The notes below the pieces were generated by a model. It saw nothing but the letters and a program-made list of their open reading frames with translations, was not told the DNA's origin and made no database searches. 64,000 nucleotides of DNA from CAWDMW01 sp963803575. GTDB taxonomy: Bacteria > Pseudomonadota > Alphaproteobacteria > Rickettsiales > UBA998. Shown piece by piece: positions 27,108-35,623 of the stretch (position 1 is its first letter; the number at the start of each line of letters is the position of its first letter). The DNA is taken from NCBI GenBank assembly GCA_963803575.1, contig CAWDMW010000002.1:1364001-1428000 (forward strand), read 5' to 3'. Made by a program: the position numbers and the translations under genes.

Positions 27108-27224
27108 TACGAGGCTAAGTAGATAATTATGTATCTGTAGCCGCAATTAAGCAGTGGCAAATAACCTCTATATCACTTATGGTGTGCGTGCATTCATAAA
27201 CAGTTAGTTATATAAAGGCAGATA

Positions 27225-27926
27225 ATGAAACATACCATATTGATCGTCGATGACGAGCCGCAGATTCGCAAGCTATTGAAAATTTCTCTTGAGTCAGAAG
27301 GCTATAAAGCTGAAGAAAGTGAGAATGGCGCACAAGCTACACGCATGAGCGTATCGCTGAAACCATCACTAATCATTCTGGATTTAGGGCTGCCGGATAT
27401 GGATGGGAAAGAGGTGATTGATAATATTCGTGAATGGTCACAAGTGCCGATCATCGTATGCTCGGTGCGTGATTCAGACCGTGAGATTATTGAAGCCCTT
27501 GGGCGTGGTGCAGATGACTATGTGACTAAGCCATTTAATCCCGATATCCTGCTGGCACGGATCGAAGCAAATTTGCGTAAAGCGGCAACGCAGGAAGCAG
27601 GTGAACCTGATTTGGCGAATGGGCATATTCGCATGGATTTAGTACGACATGAAGTGTTTATCCATGACGAACTAAAAACCTTTACCCCGAAAGAGTATGA
27701 GTTGCTTCGGTACTTCATGGTCAACCGCGGGAAGATGATTACGCATAAGCAGTTACTCAAAGACGTATGGGGGCCTGCACATGCTGACGATATGCAGTAT
27801 TTGCGTGTATATGTAAGCCAGTTACGTGAGAAAATTGAACCAGTGCCCAAATCACCAACCTACGTTGTCACTGAGCCTGGTATTGGTTATCGTATGGAAG
27901 TGATGCCCGACAGCAAAGCTGCCTAA
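27225..27926 (+). CDS. KdpE-like OmpR-family response regulator
   Basis: 233-residue regulator with receiver (D53 in LIILDLGLPDMDG, Lys102 in YVTKPF) and winged-helix output (about 135-228, ending YVVTEPGIGYRM). Closest in pattern to KdpE, which activates the high-affinity potassium pump in other bacteria. No KdpD-type kinase and no kdpFABC genes adjoin it, so it is an orphan here and may have another target. It has its own 148-base upstream region. Confidence 0.85.
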   Translation: MKHTILIVDDEPQIRKLLKISLESEGYKAEESENGAQATRMSVSLKPSLIILDLGLPDMDGKEVIDNIREWSQVPIIVCSVRDSDREIIEALGRGADDYVTKPFNPDILLARIEANLRKAATQEAGEPDLANGHIRMDLVRHEVFIHDELKTFTPKEYELLRYFMVNRGKMITHKQLLKDVWGPAHADDMQYLRVYVSQLREKIEPVPKSPTYVVTEPGIGYRMEVMPDSKAA

Positions 27927-27945
27927 GTTGTTTTCTGTAAGTTGA

Positions 27946-29028
27946 TTATAGGTATTTTCTCAAAGGATATAGCCCATAGCCGGCAATTTTTTCTATCAAT
28001 GGACGCGCCTTCCAATCCGATAGGGAAAACTCTTGGGAATGCTGCAAATCAATTTCTAAATGCTGACTCAATGTGTTGATAAGCTTCCGGTTCTTAGTGA
28101 CCAACATGACTTCTTCATTATGATATTTACTTAATCCATCCATATTATAGCTGCCAATGGCTGCCCATTTTGAGTCGATAATCATCATTTTGAGGTGATA
28201 CATACATGGCTTGTAATAATATATTTGAACGCCATCGCGTATCAAATCGCCGGCTTGATATTTTCCAACAACATAAGGAGCATATTTTGAGTAATCTGAT
28301 AAAATAGCTTTGACTTCTACACCACGTTTCGCTGCCTCTTGCAGGGCAGGATATAGTTGATTGCATGGTGTAAAATACGGTGTGGTTATATAGACGCTAT
28401 GCTTAGCCTGATTAATTTTCTGCAATAATGTATGAAAAAAAACTTTATCATCTGTGGTAGGCGTATGTGCATAAATGCTAGTGACGACGTCGTCAACATT
28501 ATCATGGTGATACACCTTTTTGAGTGGTATTTCCTGACCTTTAGCACGCAACCATGTGTCGTGCATCAACTCGGCAATCTCATCTACCGTATCGCCCTCG
28601 ATTTCAATCATCGTGTCCCGCCATTCACGGATATTATCGTAAAGACAGACTCCCCCTATAAACGCTTTCGTTTTATCTATAAGCAACAATTTACGGTGGT
28701 CGCGCGGCAAAGCATTGCCAGACAAAAGTTTTCCAACTGTAGCAGGGTTATAGAAATTGACGTCGATATTGGCATCCTTCATTTTATCAAGTAAGGAGGA
28801 TTCAGACGTATCCTTGCTTCCCCAGCCATCGAGCAATAATTTTACACTAACGCCTTCACGTGCTTTTCTTATAAAGCATTCAATGAAGCGTGTGCCAATA
28901 CGATCAGGATCTAAGACATATTCTTCAAGGTGAATAGAAGTGGTTGCCTGTTCACAGGCATTAAGCATAGCTTCCCATGATGTAGTGGTACTCGTATGGA
29001 AATTATAACTATTATTATCGTCTTGCAT
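27946..29028 (-). CDS. Phospholipase D-type protein (cardiolipin synthase-like)
   Basis: 360-residue member of the PLD superfamily with two HKD motifs: DHRKLLLID (H111, K113, D118) and YHLKMMIID (H278, K280, D285). Both lie in the usual context (FIGGVCLYD; AIGSYNMDGLS). Bacterial cardiolipin synthases usually also have N-terminal membrane helices, absent here. It could be a soluble or peripheral ClsB-like enzyme, or another phosphodiesterase. A strong hairpin immediately upstream contains its only Shine-Dalgarno candidate. Confidence 0.83.
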   Translation of the reverse strand: MQDDNNSYNFHTSTTTSWEAMLNACEQATTSIHLEEYVLDPDRIGTRFIECFIRKAREGVSVKLLLDGWGSKDTSESSLLDKMKDANIDVNFYNPATVGKLLSGNALPRDHRKLLLIDKTKAFIGGVCLYDNIREWRDTMIEIEGDTVDEIAELMHDTWLRAKGQEIPLKKVYHHDNVDDVVTSIYAHTPTTDDKVFFHTLLQKINQAKHSVYITTPYFTPCNQLYPALQEAAKRGVEVKAILSDYSKYAPYVVGKYQAGDLIRDGVQIYYYKPCMYHLKMMIIDSKWAAIGSYNMDGLSKYHNEEVMLVTKNRKLINTLSQHLEIDLQHSQEFSLSDWKARPLIEKIAGYGLYPLRKYL

Positions 29029-29039
29029 TATGTTATACT

Positions 29040-29070
29040 ATGTCCCTTGCTAAGTAAAAGCAAGGGACAT
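29040..29070 (-). promoter_or_regulatory. 12-bp perfect hairpin before the PLD-type gene
   Basis: ATGTCCCTTGCT and its exact complement AGCAAGGGACAT are separated by seven bases. On the minus strand it lies between the upstream gene's stop (29081) and the PLD ATG (29028). The 3' arm holds AAGGGA, the only ribosome-site candidate, so the hairpin may gate translation. Alternatively it ends transcription of the upstream gene, but it has no U-run. Confidence 0.5.
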
Positions 29071-29080
29071 ACAAAAAGTG

Positions 29081-29794
29081 TTACTTAGCTCTTGATGATT
29101 TTGTCATTAACGTTACAAGATAATCCGCTTCAATTTCATCGGAATCAAAAAGGCTTTCATCAAAAGTACCCGAAACATACACTTTATCACCCACTTTTAT
29201 CGCGTTGTTGCGAGGTGATTCGCCTGAGAAAGGGTTATAAGCTAACTCGTCAGTATCAACATCAATGCTATATTTCCCATAATCCAGTGTGAACTCGCGA
29301 TCATCAATGCTTTTTACAATACCCGTTGCGCTGATCCATGCGCCATCAGCCAACTCACTTGCCTGACTAATTTTAGTTGGATGAAGAAAATAAGCGCTGG
29401 TACGACGATCTTCTTCGTCGGCGTCATCAGCAAAGAAATACGTGTTGCGTTCATGGGCATATACGCTGCCTGCCTCAATCTTGCGGGATTCAAACTTATC
29501 ATGGTCAATATCACCAAATACGGTGACTTTCTCACCTTCATTTAACAGATTTGCTTCATCGTAATCATCCCAATCATCCATCTCGATAACGATCGTATTG
29601 TTATTTCCATAATCTAATGTGAAAGCATCTGATGTTGATGAAGTGATAGTACCTGTAATAGTGATTGGCATATCATTCTTATATTTGGAGCTATTAGGGT
29701 TAACATTCGATGGGCTATCGGCTGCTGCTGCTGCAGTTGATAAAAGCGTACTTGTTGTTAACAAAGATACAATAGTAAATAGACGTGATGTCAT
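29081..29794 (-). CDS. Exported protein with two similar OB-like repeats
   Basis: 237 residues with a Sec signal peptide (MTSRLFTIVSLLTTSTLL...AAAAA, cleavage near residue 26). The mature part holds two related domains: ITGTITSSTSDAFTLDYG...GEKVTVFGDID (about 45-115) and ATGIVKSIDDREFTLDYG...GDKVYVSGTFD (about 150-220). Both show the strand pattern of bacterial OB-fold or DUF5666-like modules and end with acidic Glu/Asp-rich segments (KIEAGSVY; EIEADYLV). It is probably periplasmic; the acidic character suggests cation or polycation binding, but no function is known to me. Confidence 0.75.
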   Translation of the reverse strand: MTSRLFTIVSLLTTSTLLSTAAAAADSPSNVNPNSSKYKNDMPITITGTITSSTSDAFTLDYGNNNTIVIEMDDWDDYDEANLLNEGEKVTVFGDIDHDKFESRKIEAGSVYAHERNTYFFADDADEEDRRTSAYFLHPTKISQASELADGAWISATGIVKSIDDREFTLDYGKYSIDVDTDELAYNPFSGESPRNNAIKVGDKVYVSGTFDESLFDSDEIEADYLVTLMTKSSRAK

Positions 29795-29895
29795 GTGAAT
29801 TCCTATGCGTTGGTTAGGCTTATAACATGACTATGCCAGCCTTAATATACTAGTTTGTCTATCCCCATATGCATCAAAATTACATAAAGATTGTG

Positions 29896-30159
29896 CTAAG
29901 CTGCAGATGAATATGTATCAGACATATAATGTTGATGGAGTTCCTGAGGAATATTGCCTGTTCCACAATGTAGAACCTGGCCATATTCTTCAAAGTGAAT
30001 GGCCTGATTCATACGGTAGGCGCGTTGCATGGCAGCAATTTGCATGGCATCTGCTTTAATGTAGGCATAATGAGTGGTGCCATTACCATCTGTTGCTTTC
30101 CAAAGCACGATACCGTTATGGGTTTGTAATAATAATCGTTGTCTATGCGTATAGTTCAT
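29896..30159 (-). CDS. Small unknown protein downstream of the fliX operon
   Basis: 87 residues, not recognised. It is rich in Gln, His and Tyr, with no signal peptide or membrane segment. It starts 14 bases after the stop of the unknown 331-residue gene on the same strand and probably shares its transcript. Confidence 0.6.
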   Translation of the reverse strand: MNYTHRQRLLLQTHNGIVLWKATDGNGTTHYAYIKADAMQIAAMQRAYRMNQAIHFEEYGQVLHCGTGNIPQELHQHYMSDTYSSAA

Positions 30160-30173
30160 ATGTATCCTTGCGC

Positions 30174-31169
30174 CTAGCGGCTGATCTCTCCAGAGTGTGA
30201 TTGAGGCGGAGTAAAGCCAATAAGGTCTGGCATGGCTGACGGGGAAAGTGACTGCCTGTTTTGAAGCGCATCGCGTAAGCCGTCAGCACCTCGATCAGTA
30301 TATGCCTCCGTTAATGCGTTATCATTAATACGCCCCAATTCCTGAGATATATACTCGGGCGTTAGTTTGCCATTGGATGATGTGTCTACGCTACTGCCAC
30401 TACCCAGTAGTTTCTGAAAGTAAGCATCTGGCATAGCCTTGTTTTCCTGATACGTTTCAATAAGTCGGTTTGACTGCTCTGATGCTGGCAGTGAAGCTGC
30501 ATATTCCCAGCCGTTTTTCATAACACCCTTTGCTATTGCACTATCGGCCATACCATCTAATCCACGATCATGAAAGAAGTGGTCGATTGGTTGACGATCA
30601 GTAATGAACCGGTCAATATCGGCATCGCTTGCACCAGCCGCTACGATCAAGGCCAGCTGTAATTGCCGGGTAAACGCACTATCCTGACAATGCCCGCCTT
30701 CAGCAATGCCTCCTTCATGGCTTCCCTGCATAAATCCAAGTGGTTTTGGAGTGCCTATGCCGTCGATAGGAATGGTAATAGGTTGATTTTCATGGTTTAT
30801 CACGGTGATGCGCGCTGCTGATAAATGATTCGGTTGCATATCAACAGTGATGGGTAATGCTTTATCGCCCTGCCATGGAACATCGGGCAATGTTGTGCTG
30901 ACAGAAATAGTCTGTATATCGTCCTTAATGGCGCGCTGCACATAATCATCACCAGAGACAAAATCAGATTCATCCAAAGGCTTGCCAGTTTCGGTCGTGC
31001 TTACAATCATAGTATACCCGCCTGCTGGCCATGTAATGCCAAGTAATTCCATTACCGCTTTTTGCTTGGCAATATCCTGAGATGCTAATGCTTCCAGTAT
31101 GTCATGCTGTGACTGATGATGTAGTGGAACATGAAATGGTTGTTGAATAGGAGTAGGAGTGACTGTCAT
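30174..31169 (-). CDS. Unknown protein encoded in the fliX operon
   Basis: 331 residues, no recognised family, no signal peptide or membrane segment. A motif of the form DRG-x-DG-h-x-D occurs twice (HDRGLDGMADSA about 196-207; TDRGADGLRDAL about 295-306), hinting at a duplicated helical unit. It begins 48 bases after the fliX stop on the same strand, so co-expression with a flagellar assembly regulator is likely. A link to flagella is inferred from position only. Confidence 0.65.
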   Translation of the reverse strand: MTVTPTPIQQPFHVPLHHQSQHDILEALASQDIAKQKAVMELLGITWPAGGYTMIVSTTETGKPLDESDFVSGDDYVQRAIKDDIQTISVSTTLPDVPWQGDKALPITVDMQPNHLSAARITVINHENQPITIPIDGIGTPKPLGFMQGSHEGGIAEGGHCQDSAFTRQLQLALIVAAGASDADIDRFITDRQPIDHFFHDRGLDGMADSAIAKGVMKNGWEYAASLPASEQSNRLIETYQENKAMPDAYFQKLLGSGSSVDTSSNGKLTPEYISQELGRINDNALTEAYTDRGADGLRDALQNRQSLSPSAMPDLIGFTPPQSHSGEISR

Positions 31170-31217
31170 GTGAAGCTTATAGCCTTATTCATCACATGTT
31201 TCAACGTTGTTGCTTAA

Positions 31218-31643
31218 CTACGACGTTGAAGAAAGCTTAGCGATTTCTACAGCAACACGAAGCGCAATATCGTCAATCAGTGCCTTTGTAGCAGGATCAG
31301 TGGTGGATCGTTTTAATTGCTCTAAAGATTGTTCAAGCTTGTCAGCCATATTAGATGGAATTTCTCCTTTAAGCAGATGATGTTGCAATGTTTCCAAAAC
31401 GTTGAGTGCTTTATCTGCGTTGGTATATGCTTCATCACCTTTAGGAGCAACTGCCTGAATCGAAAGCAATGCATCCAGCGAGCCAATACTTCCGGCCTGA
31501 ATGACCGCGTGCGCGACTTCAGGGTGACTAGGGGCAGAGGAGTCCAGTAACCCAGAGAATCCCCCTTCATTGTTAGAAGAGGTACGTTTTTTAGGCTTTT
31601 TGGAAGCGGAAGCAGATGAAATGAGTCGGTCTACTTTAATCAT
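31218..31643 (-). CDS. fliX: Flagellar assembly regulator FliX
   Basis: 141-residue cytoplasmic protein of the FliX family. In Caulobacter FliX couples flagellar basal-body assembly to the sigma-54 activator FlbD. Matching parts are the N-terminal MIKVDRL, a basic linker, the block FSGLLDSS, and the helical C-terminal half (ALNVLETLQHHLLKGEIP... ALIDDIALRVAVEIAKL). Its position divergent from flgI is the same as in Caulobacter, which strengthens the call. flbD is not in the window. Confidence 0.82.
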   Translation of the reverse strand: MIKVDRLISSASASKKPKKRTSSNNEGGFSGLLDSSAPSHPEVAHAVIQAGSIGSLDALLSIQAVAPKGDEAYTNADKALNVLETLQHHLLKGEIPSNMADKLEQSLEQLKRSTTDPATKALIDDIALRVAVEIAKLSSTS

Positions 31644-31732
31644 GATTTTATCACTATACGCTATATTGATCCCTATACCTAGTAAGAAAAAATTAGAGAT
31701 TGGTGATTACTGTATAGAGATTGAAGCCGATT

Positions 31733-31748
31733 TGGCATGAAAATCGCA
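31733..31748 (+). promoter_or_regulatory. Candidate sigma-54 promoter before flgI
   Basis: TGGCATGAAAATCGCA matches the -24/-12 consensus TGGCACG-N4-TTGCA with correct GG-GC spacing and two mismatches. It lies 12 bases before the annotated flgI ATG, which would leave almost no leader; flgI might then start at one of the ATGs at 31764 or 31770, or the match is chance. Confidence 0.45.
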
Positions 31749-31760
31749 TAACAGGGTATA

Positions 31761-32888
31761 ATGATGACTATGACAACACGTATCGCTTTACTGTTCCTGA
31801 CCATAATGCTGGGCTTTTCTGCTTTTTCTGAAAGCTATGCAGCCCGCATTAAGGATATTGTGGCAATGGAAGGCATTCGTGACAATATTCTGATGGGCTA
31901 TGGATTAGTGGTTGGTCTGAATGGTACAGGCGACCGGTTGCAAAATAACGCTTTTACGGAACAAAGCCTGATTGCATTTCTGGAACGTCAGGGAGTGAAT
32001 ACCCGAGGTGCTAACCTGAACACCCGAAACGTTGCAGCCGTGACAGTCACCGCCACGTTGCCAGGTTTTGCGCGAGCAGGTAGCCGCGTGGATGTGTCCG
32101 TTAGTGCCATGGGAGATGCCAGAAGTTTGCTTGGTGGGGTATTGTTAGCCACACCGCTGTATGGCGCGGATGGTAACGTCTATAGTGTTGCTCAAGGCCC
32201 CTTAGCGATTGCCGGATTTAGTGCAGGTGGGGATACAGGAACGACGATTACCAAAGGAGTTCCTACAAACGGATATATTGCAAATGGCGGTATTGTGGAA
32301 AGAGAAAACCCTTTCAAGCTCAATGATATGAATAGCTTGAAGCTGGCACTGCGTAATCCCGACCTATCGACAGCCAGCAATATTGCCCGCACGATTAATG
32401 CACGTATAGGCCCCGGCACTGCACGCACGCAAGATCCTGGAACGGTAAAGGTGAAAATACCTGCATCTTACGAAGGTGATGTGGCTGGGTTGCTGGCTGA
32501 TGTGGAGCAACTGGACGTGGAAACAGATCAGATAGCACGAATTGTTATTGATGAGGCATCTGGAACTATTGTTATGGGCGAGAATGTCCGCATTGACACG
32601 GTAGCCGTGGCGCAAGGTAATCTGATTGTGAAAGTAGAAGAGCGCCCACAGGTTGTGCAGCCCGGAGCATTTGCACCAGACAATGCTGAAACAGTGGTTG
32701 TGCCACGTACAGACATTACTGTTGATGAGGGTAGCGGCAATAAAATGGCATTACTGGAAGAAGGAGCAACGTTGCGTGATCTGGTTTCCGGGTTAAATGC
32801 ACTCGGTGTAGGTCCCAGAGACTTAATTACTATCCTGCAAAATATTAAAGCTGCTGGCGCAATGCAGGCAGAGATTGAAACCCGTTAA
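31761..32888 (+). CDS. flgI: Flagellar P-ring protein FlgI
   Basis: Periplasmic protein forming the P ring around the flagellar rod in the peptidoglycan. 375 residues including a Sec signal (ending about SYAARIKDI). Family hallmarks are RIKDIVAMEGIRDNILMGYGLVVGLNGTGD, NTRNVAAVTVTATLPGFARAGSRVDV and the C-terminal LVSGLNALGVGPRDLITILQNIKAAGAM. Three in-frame ATGs (31761, 31764, 31770) are possible starts. It heads a rightward flagellar operon. Confidence 0.95.
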   Translation: MMTMTTRIALLFLTIMLGFSAFSESYAARIKDIVAMEGIRDNILMGYGLVVGLNGTGDRLQNNAFTEQSLIAFLERQGVNTRGANLNTRNVAAVTVTATLPGFARAGSRVDVSVSAMGDARSLLGGVLLATPLYGADGNVYSVAQGPLAIAGFSAGGDTGTTITKGVPTNGYIANGGIVERENPFKLNDMNSLKLALRNPDLSTASNIARTINARIGPGTARTQDPGTVKVKIPASYEGDVAGLLADVEQLDVETDQIARIVIDEASGTIVMGENVRIDTVAVAQGNLIVKVEERPQVVQPGAFAPDNAETVVVPRTDITVDEGSGNKMALLEEGATLRDLVSGLNALGVGPRDLITILQNIKAAGAMQAEIETR

Positions 32889-32908
32889 AGAACTGGAGAG
32901 TCCAACTT

Positions 32909-33244
32909 ATGGATAGCATGAGCATTCAACCCCCTGATAAAAGTGCTACGATGGCACAGAAAATGGGAACCTTAAAGCATCTGGCGAAAAGCGATAATCC
33001 TAAGCGTATGCAACAAATACGTGAAGCCGCAAAGGATTTTGAGGCCATGTTCGTATCACAAATGCTGGAACATATGTTTGCAGGGGTAAAGGTAAACCCT
33101 ATGGGGCAGGATGGTGCAGCAGAAGATATGTACCAATCCATGCTGCTTGATGAATATGGCAAGATAATTGCACAATCAGGTGGAGTAGGGATTGCTGACC
33201 ATGTGATGCGTGAAATGACGAAAATGCAAGATATTGCCAAATAG
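32909..33244 (+). CDS. FlgJ-type rod-binding protein (single domain)
   Basis: 111 residues matching the N-terminal rod-binding domain of FlgJ: AKDFEAMFVSQMLEHMFAGV and GQDGAAEDMYQSMLLDEYGKIIAQSGGVGIADHV. The muramidase domain found in enterobacterial FlgJ is absent, as usual in alphaproteobacteria. It would help the rod assemble or cap it. It follows flgI after 20 bases. Confidence 0.88.
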   Translation: MDSMSIQPPDKSATMAQKMGTLKHLAKSDNPKRMQQIREAAKDFEAMFVSQMLEHMFAGVKVNPMGQDGAAEDMYQSMLLDEYGKIIAQSGGVGIADHVMREMTKMQDIAK

Positions 33245-33267
33245 CCTACTACTTTAAGGAGATTACT

Positions 33268-33735
33268 ATGACAACTGATATTCATATTATCACTGATAAC
33301 ACAGACACTACCTCCGATACCATGCTGGATGTGGAGATATTAACCTTGCTTGTATCAAGACTTGCCCAGATTCTGGCACAGGAAGTAGACTTACTGGATG
33401 CTATGGACACAGAAGGGCTTGCAGAGTTACAGCATGAGAAAAAAGCCATGGTCGAAGCTTTGGAGAAACAGCAGCAATTAATCGCCAGTCACCCAGACGT
33501 TTTGGAAGATCTGACACAGGAAGAACGTGAAGATATGCAAGAATTAGCTCAGGTTTTCAGCACGATTATGCAAGAAAATTTCCGGCGTCTCACGTTAGCC
33601 AGAGAAGCAAATCGCCGTGTTGTAGAGGCAATCACCGAAGTGGCTAACCAACATGCCCGGCAGGGATATTATACACAATCGGGTCAGCAAGCGGGCGAGG
33701 GGTCTTCACCGTTATCACTTAATCAGTCCATTTAG
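33268..33735 (+). CDS. FlgN-like flagellar export chaperone
   Basis: 155-residue, almost wholly helical protein. The central heptad-rich part (LTLLVSRLAQILAQEVDLL... LAELQHEKKAMVEALEKQQ... LTLAREANRRVVEAITEV) matches the FlgN pattern. FlgN keeps hook-filament junction proteins FlgK and FlgL export-ready, and the next gene is a FlgK-like one. GGAG at 33258-33261 is a good ribosome site. Confidence 0.75.
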   Translation: MTTDIHIITDNTDTTSDTMLDVEILTLLVSRLAQILAQEVDLLDAMDTEGLAELQHEKKAMVEALEKQQQLIASHPDVLEDLTQEEREDMQELAQVFSTIMQENFRRLTLAREANRRVVEAITEVANQHARQGYYTQSGQQAGEGSSPLSLNQSI

Positions 33736-33742
33736 AGTACGT

Positions 33743-35011
33743 ATGAATCTGGCGAGCGCAGTCAATCAGCTATTAGACGATCTGGATATTTCTACAGAAG
33801 ACACTGCTTTTATAGGTAGACAATATATGAAAGGTCACCAAACCATTGACGCGCTGACCCCATGGCCTCCTGTTGCAACAACATTACCTATGTCTCAACT
33901 CAAAGATGCTCTTGCAATTCGTATGTCTCACGCACGCTACACCCAGCAATCAGAGCTTGCCGAGCTTGAAGTGATGGTGGAACAAATGGAAGCCATGCAT
34001 CATTATTGGCTGAACCATATAACGCCTGAGCAATGCTTTCATCACCTGACTGGGCAGTTAGCAACGGCGCAACATTCTTCTGATATATTTGATGCTATGG
34101 ACATTGCAATAGCTGGCTTAAATCACGTAGCTGATACAGCAGATGCGTTTGCGCAAGCTATTAATAGCAAGATTGATGCACAGTGCGAAGAAGTAAAAGA
34201 AGCACTGGAAGCCTTGGAGCTGATACATCTTAAGCTACGACATGCTGCCTTACTACATTATCCAATAGATGCATTGTGTGAGCAACAGCAAGCATGGTTA
34301 GAGGTGTTGCTGGATAATGTGCAATTAGTTGTCATACGTGATCCATCCAATCAGGTGATACGTTGCTTTACTCTGCAAGGTATAGAGCTGACAGCTAGCG
34401 TAGAAGAAAGCCTGCATTGGTTACGTCAGGAAATCAGGTTGCAAGATTCTGGTTCCAGTAGTCATTTAAATGGTGTGGTTGGTGGATTAGTTAATATCCG
34501 CACATTGGTGTTACCAGTGATACGCGAACGTATAAAACTGCTAATGCAGGTATTCGCTGAACAATGTAACCGCCTGTGGCAGCAGCATACGGACGGTGAC
34601 TGGTTGCTACGATTACACGCTGAGCGTTTGGTCAGGTCACCTCATGTTGAAGTGTATCATATGGCACACATATCAGGCTTGGTTGCTCACTTACTGCAAA
34701 TGATGGATGACCGACATCGTTTTGCTCCATGTCTGATGGTGTTGGCCAAGAAACAGACATTGGGTGATTATGCTTCTGACATCATAGAGTCGCAGTACCA
34801 AACATTACTGACACTGGAGTCAACATTAGACGAGCATCTTTTGCTGTATGAAAATACTGCCATCGTTAGCAAGGAGCAGGAGACAATATCTGTTCAGGAA
34901 ACACTCCAATCACGTTTCTTGTACCAGTTAGCCTACCATTTGACGAAAAGGTCTTCTGAAACAATGATATGTATCAATAACGTGTTTCAGGAGACAGCAT
35001 TAGATAGATGA
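33743..35011 (+). CDS. Highly diverged FlgK (HAP1)-like protein
   Basis: 422 residues from ATG 33743; the frame is open to 33653 but that would overlap flgN. At first sight unrecognisable, but segments follow FlgK in order: a helical region like the D1 domain (residues about 55-150); an LLD-type stretch (PIDALCEQQQAWLEVLLDNVQLVVIRDPSNQVI, about 173-205); LNGVVGGLVNIRTLVLPVIRER, like the FlgK GGxLGxLxxLRDxxLP motif; and a helical C-terminal end (SVQETLQSRFLYQLAYHLTKRSSE, about 383-406). The canonical N-terminal ANQ...NIANANTPGY signature and the outer variable domains are missing. It follows the flgN-like gene, where flgK normally sits. Confidence 0.55.
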   Translation: MNLASAVNQLLDDLDISTEDTAFIGRQYMKGHQTIDALTPWPPVATTLPMSQLKDALAIRMSHARYTQQSELAELEVMVEQMEAMHHYWLNHITPEQCFHHLTGQLATAQHSSDIFDAMDIAIAGLNHVADTADAFAQAINSKIDAQCEEVKEALEALELIHLKLRHAALLHYPIDALCEQQQAWLEVLLDNVQLVVIRDPSNQVIRCFTLQGIELTASVEESLHWLRQEIRLQDSGSSSHLNGVVGGLVNIRTLVLPVIRERIKLLMQVFAEQCNRLWQQHTDGDWLLRLHAERLVRSPHVEVYHMAHISGLVAHLLQMMDDRHRFAPCLMVLAKKQTLGDYASDIIESQYQTLLTLESTLDEHLLLYENTAIVSKEQETISVQETLQSRFLYQLAYHLTKRSSETMICINNVFQETALDR

Positions 35012-35110
35012 TTTATTAACAATATCGAAAAGTTATCCTTTTATACTTAATCTTAGACCAACATACACGGCATCATTAGCCATATATTTATCTCAAGGGG
35101 AATGCCTCAT

Positions 35111-35623
35111 ATGCAACAATTACTTACAAAACCACAAGCCAAGCGCGCGACATCCGCTAGCCTACAGCATAAAGCAATTGATACGCGCTTTGGAAAAGTG
35201 ACCTTGCAGTACGATCACGTGATTAATTTTGCCAAGGGAATGCTTGGCATGTCTGATAAGCAACATTTTTGCTTACTGCCTTTTCCAGTGAAGAAGTTTC
35301 CTCAATTTCGTTTGCTTCAATCACTGGATGACGATCAGCTATCATTCATTACGCTGCCTGTTGAGTTAACTAACGACATTGTTGAAGAAGCAGATTTGCG
35401 AGCTGGTATAGAGTCTTTAGAGATGAATCCTGAGCATGTGCAGTGCTTGCTGGTGGTAACAGTTAAACGTGAGGGAAATATTGTGGCTATGTCTGTCAAT
35501 GCATGTGCCCCTGTGTTTATTGATACACGTCATTCCGTAGCAGAGCAAACGGTGCTTGGTGGCAGTCATCGCTATGAGGTCACACATAAGCTAAGTGGTA
35601 CACTGGCTCAACCTGCTTCCTGA
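35111..35623 (+). CDS. fliW: Flagellar assembly factor FliW
   Basis: 170 residues from ATG 35111, which is 10 bases after the ribosome site AAGGGG; the ATG at 35102 lies too close to it. FliW binds flagellin and antagonises the translational repressor CsrA. Visible family features are IDTRFGKVTLQYDHVINFAKGMLGM, FPQFRLLQSLDDDQLSF and ADLRAGIESLEM. Its 3' end overlaps convergent queA by 16 bases. No csrA or flagellin gene is in the window. Confidence 0.85.
   Translation: MQQLLTKPQAKRATSASLQHKAIDTRFGKVTLQYDHVINFAKGMLGMSDKQHFCLLPFPVKKFPQFRLLQSLDDDQLSFITLPVELTNDIVEEADLRAGIESLEMNPEHVQCLLVVTVKREGNIVAMSVNACAPVFIDTRHSVAEQTVLGGSHRYEVTHKLSGTLAQPAS

Noticed and set aside
27225..27926. Potassium-transport locus implied by the KdpE-like regulator
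   Set aside because: No kdpFABC or kdpD in the window; neighbours are smpB and a PLD-type gene.
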